Below are positions 13,406 through 15,366 of a stretch of DNA of 15,366 nucleotides, one piece after another. Source of the DNA: Acidobacteriota bacterium (lineage in GTDB: Bacteria > Acidobacteriota > Terriglobia > UBA7540); the NCBI GenBank assembly GCA_003224635.1, contig QHZK01000006.1:522-15887 (forward strand). Direction: 5' to 3'. Position 1 is the stretch's first letter, and every line of letters begins with the position of its first letter. The notes below the pieces were generated by a model. It worked only from the letters and a program-made list of their open reading frames with translations. It was not told where the DNA came from and searched no databases. The position numbers and the translations under genes are program-made.

Positions 13406-13813
13406 GTGATGCCACCAAGAACGCGGAAAAAAACGGCCAAGATCGGCTACATGATCAGCGCGGTGGCCGAGATGTACGACATCCATCCCCAGACGCTGCG
13501 GATGTATGAGCGGGAGAAGCTGCTTGTGCCTTCGCGGAGCGAGGGCAACACGCGCCTCTACACGCAGGACGACCTGGAACGTCTCGAGATCATCTTGAAG
13601 CTGACGCGCGAACTGGGCGTAAACCTGGCCGGCGTCGAAATCATCCTCAATATGCGCGACCGCATGAACGCCATGCAGAGGGAGGTGCGGGCCTTCCTGG
13701 AATACGTGCAACGCGAGATGCAGGAGCGCCCCGAAGAAGCCGACGAGCACATCCAAAACGCCCTGGTGCGCATCGCCCCGCCTCGAATCATCCCCACTCG
13801 CCCCCGCGAGTAA
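13406..13813 (+). CDS. hspR: Heat-shock transcriptional repressor HspR (MerR family)
   Basis: A 135-residue MerR-type regulator. GYMISAVAEMYDIHPQTLRMYEREKLLVPSRSEGN (about 14-48) is the winged helix-turn-helix in the form characteristic of HspR. LYTQDDLERLEIILKLTRELGVNLAGVEIILNMR continues the MerR helices. A short coiled coil follows (MNAMQREVRAFLEYVQREM), then a Pro/Arg-rich tail. There is no metal- or ligand-binding C-terminal domain, as expected for HspR. GTG at 13406 and ATG at 13409 are adjacent in frame; either may start. The gene is last in the dnaK-dnaJ cluster. Together with the HAIR-like site before dnaK, this predicts autorepression with DnaK as co-repressor, relieved when DnaK is titrated by unfolded protein. 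Confidence 0.94.
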   Translation: MMPPRTRKKTAKIGYMISAVAEMYDIHPQTLRMYEREKLLVPSRSEGNTRLYTQDDLERLEIILKLTRELGVNLAGVEIILNMRDRMNAMQREVRAFLEYVQREMQERPEEADEHIQNALVRIAPPRIIPTRPRE

Positions 13814-13901
13814 CGCGACTCCGGTCTCAACCCAGCAGGGCAACAGCTTGACGATGCAGAAGGGAAAAGCGGAGGGCCGTTGAGGCCTCGGCACGGGCAA
13901 G

Positions 13902-14867
13902 TCAGTTTCGGGAGGGCGCAGCCGCGGGCGCAGACTGAGGAGTACCTGCCTTCTTGTGGCTCGCAAGCGGCTCAGCCTGCCCCAGGAAAATCGCGAGTTC
14001 CTCCTTGGCCATTTTCCGGCTGACGCCACAGGACCGATCGTCCAGCCGGCACTTCAGCAGATCGAACTTGCATCCGCAAGTGCATTGCTCCTTCTGAAGG
14101 ACCTTTTTGAAGTCGGCCTTCTGGACGGCGGTGAGCTTCGAGACGTCCACGCCTGGGACCTCGGAGTTGGCCTCTTCGGGCGTGCCGAGTTCGATCTTAT
14201 CTCCTGGCGTCGCGTGGCCCGCTGGATGGAAGTCCCCGACCTCTGTTGTTCCGTTGGCGCCGAGCAGAGTCTTGACCTCGTCCTCAAACACCGAAGCGGG
14301 TTCCGCGCCGGGATGCCTCGAGTATATGCGGCCATCCCGCCCAATGACGAAGGTGGTGGGTAGGCCATAAACTCCTCCGTAGAGCTCGCTGACGGTCTGA
14401 TTGCCGAGCGCCACGGGATAGTTCATCTTGTAGTCCTGGTAGAACTCCTTTACGGGCTCGGGGCCGCCCTCGTCCATGGAAATCCCGATTACCGTGAAGC
14501 CCTGGTCGCGATACTTGTTCTGGAGCTCGATGAACCCCGGAATCTCGATCCGGCACGGACCACACCAGGTGGCCCAGAAATCGAGCAGCACCACCTTGCC
14601 CTTGTAGTCCGCCAGACGCAGCTTCTGACCGTTGAGCGCCGTCAGCGTGAAATCAGGCGCGAGCGGTTGGTCAGGGTCCGACGCGCTTTTGACATGCGCT
14701 TGCGCCTGGTGCATCGTAAGGGGCGCGATCCAGTAGCGGTTCGCGAGATAGAGGCCCACCACGGCGACCACGGCCGCCGCGGCCCCGGCTAACACTTTGC
14801 CTCTGTTCACAATGCTTTTCTCTTCGTTGCCGTGGACCGGAAGCCCGCTTTGTTGTTCATTCTCCAT
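13902..14867 (-). CDS. Membrane-anchored TlpA-like thiol-disulfide protein with a C-terminal five-cysteine domain
   Basis: A 321-residue protein. A cytoplasmic start and one membrane helix (about 24-44) place the rest in the periplasm. The thioredoxin-like domain spans about 67-204. It has the active site WCGPC (Cys102, Cys105), the cis-proline in YGLPTTF (Pro170) and the AhpC/TSA-type insertion of TlpA/ResA proteins, which reduce disulfides in secreted proteins or apocytochromes. After a linker, residues 243-290 hold CTCGC (262, 264, 266), Cys273 and Cys280 in a compact pattern (KEQCTCGCKFDLLKCRLDDRSC). This could bind metal or exchange disulfides with the redoxin domain. The tail is Ala/Pro-rich. 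GAGGTG just upstream of the ATG supports the start. It lies 41 bases after lgt on the same strand and probably shares its transcript. It converges on hspR. Confidence 0.9.
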   Translation of the reverse strand: MENEQQSGLPVHGNEEKSIVNRGKVLAGAAAAVVAVVGLYLANRYWIAPLTMHQAQAHVKSASDPDQPLAPDFTLTALNGQKLRLADYKGKVVLLDFWATWCGPCRIEIPGFIELQNKYRDQGFTVIGISMDEGGPEPVKEFYQDYKMNYPVALGNQTVSELYGGVYGLPTTFVIGRDGRIYSRHPGAEPASVFEDEVKTLLGANGTTEVGDFHPAGHATPGDKIELGTPEEANSEVPGVDVSKLTAVQKADFKKVLQKEQCTCGCKFDLLKCRLDDRSCGVSRKMAKEELAIFLGQAEPLASHKKAGTPQSAPAAAPSRN

Positions 14868-14908
14868 ACTTCACACCTCAAGCTTTCCCGCCCTGCCACA
14901 TCTCGCCG

Positions 14909-15366
14909 TCAGCCGCGCACCCGCCTCGCGGCGGGCAGAGCGGTCGCAGTTTGCGGCGCCTTCCGGGGGCCTGACCAGAAGTGTAACGCCAGACCACCCG
15001 CCGCTGCCAGCGCCAAAATGGCGATGAACTGCGACGTCGACAGAAGATGGTGGAACACGAAGCCGCGATCTTCGTCGCCGCGCAGGAACTCGAGCAAGAA
15101 CCGCGCCACCGCATAAAGGGACAGATAGAGCAGAAAAATCTCACCGTCGCGGCTCTTCCTCGAATATCGCCATAGCAGAATGGCGAAGATCACAAGCTCC
15201 GCCAGCGACTCATAGAGTTGGGTCGGGTGCACGCGCACGCCCAGGGGCACGCCCGTCACCTCGTGGCTATAAGCGCTGGTGAAGACCACGCCCAGGATCG
15301 ACGACGTGGGCTTGCCGTAGTCGCACCCCGCCGCGAAACAACCTAGCCGTCCGACGCTGTGCCCGA
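14909..15366 (-). CDS. lgt: Prolipoprotein diacylglyceryl transferase, C-terminal part (runs off the window)
   Basis: The visible 152 codons begin inside the Lgt signature (GHSVGRLGCFAAGCDYGKPT) at the window edge. They continue with VRVHPTQLYESLAELVIFAILL, RDGEIFLLYLSLYAVARFLLEFLRGDE and a last membrane helix (SQFIAILALAAAGGLALHF), with the stop at 14909-14911. Lgt is an inner-membrane enzyme that transfers diacylglycerol from phosphatidylglycerol to the lipobox cysteine of prolipoproteins. The Arg of the GR signature, the HPTQLYES block and the RF..EFLR motif are all present, so this part appears functional. The N-terminal helices lie outside the window. The GCDYG, where many relatives have GCCYG, is a mild variation. 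Downstream is the TlpA-like gene. Confidence 0.93.
   Translation of the reverse strand, partial: GHSVGRLGCFAAGCDYGKPTSSILGVVFTSAYSHEVTGVPLGVRVHPTQLYESLAELVIFAILLWRYSRKSRDGEIFLLYLSLYAVARFLLEFLRGDEDRGFVFHHLLSTSQFIAILALAAAGGLALHFWSGPRKAPQTATALPAARRVRG

Overview
The window looks like a chromosomal segment of an Acidobacteriota-type bacterium. This is inferred from gene content, since no rRNA or other taxonomic marker is present. The pointers are remnants of the FtsX/MacB-like permeases that are multiplied in Acidobacteria, a very large secreted beta-propeller (SBBP) protein with 'choice-of-anchor D' repeats, and a dnaK-dnaJ-hspR heat-shock cluster with an HspR-type operator. Base composition is GC-rich in the intact genes and visibly less so in the decayed stretch.

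Bases 1-3347 are a graveyard. The N-terminal part of an ABC-type permease gene (+ strand) is broken near base 408 by an IS110-family element. The element's transposase carries several frameshifts and lacks its C-terminal domain. A gene-poor stretch follows that holds the 3' half of a tRNA-Asn(GTT) gene (1606-1650), the classic scar of a tRNA-targeting integrative element. After it comes the C-terminal half of a second permease on the minus strand (about 2007-2800), broken by frameshifts, one of them a 17-bp tandem duplication. About 550 bases without a recognisable gene lead to the next region.

Bases 3348-8584 hold two exported proteins: a 1419-residue SBBP/ASH-repeat protein and, directly downstream, a calcineurin-like (purple-acid-phosphatase-type) metallophosphatase whose GNHD metal motif reads GRHD.

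Bases 8585-13813 are the heat-shock locus. A HAIR-like operator (8812-8832), overlapped by a second perfect inverted repeat, precedes dnaK. A 62-residue CxxC/CxxH protein sits where grpE would be expected, and then come dnaJ and hspR. HspR is known to repress such operons through HAIR and to use DnaK as co-repressor, so the locus is probably a negative feedback loop. Between the small gene and dnaJ lies an insertion of about 800 bp. It is flanked by ~97-bp imperfect direct repeats of the dnaJ 5' end and carries an antisense RelB/RelE-type toxin-antitoxin pair. The toxin is interrupted by a single in-frame TGA while the antitoxin is intact. The downstream repeat copy rebuilds a complete dnaJ. 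This arrangement is the most unusual thing in the window.

Bases 13902-15366 (minus strand) hold a two-gene envelope unit: the C-terminal part of lgt (prolipoprotein diacylglyceryl transferase), running off the window, then a membrane-anchored TlpA-like thioredoxin with a C-terminal five-cysteine extension.
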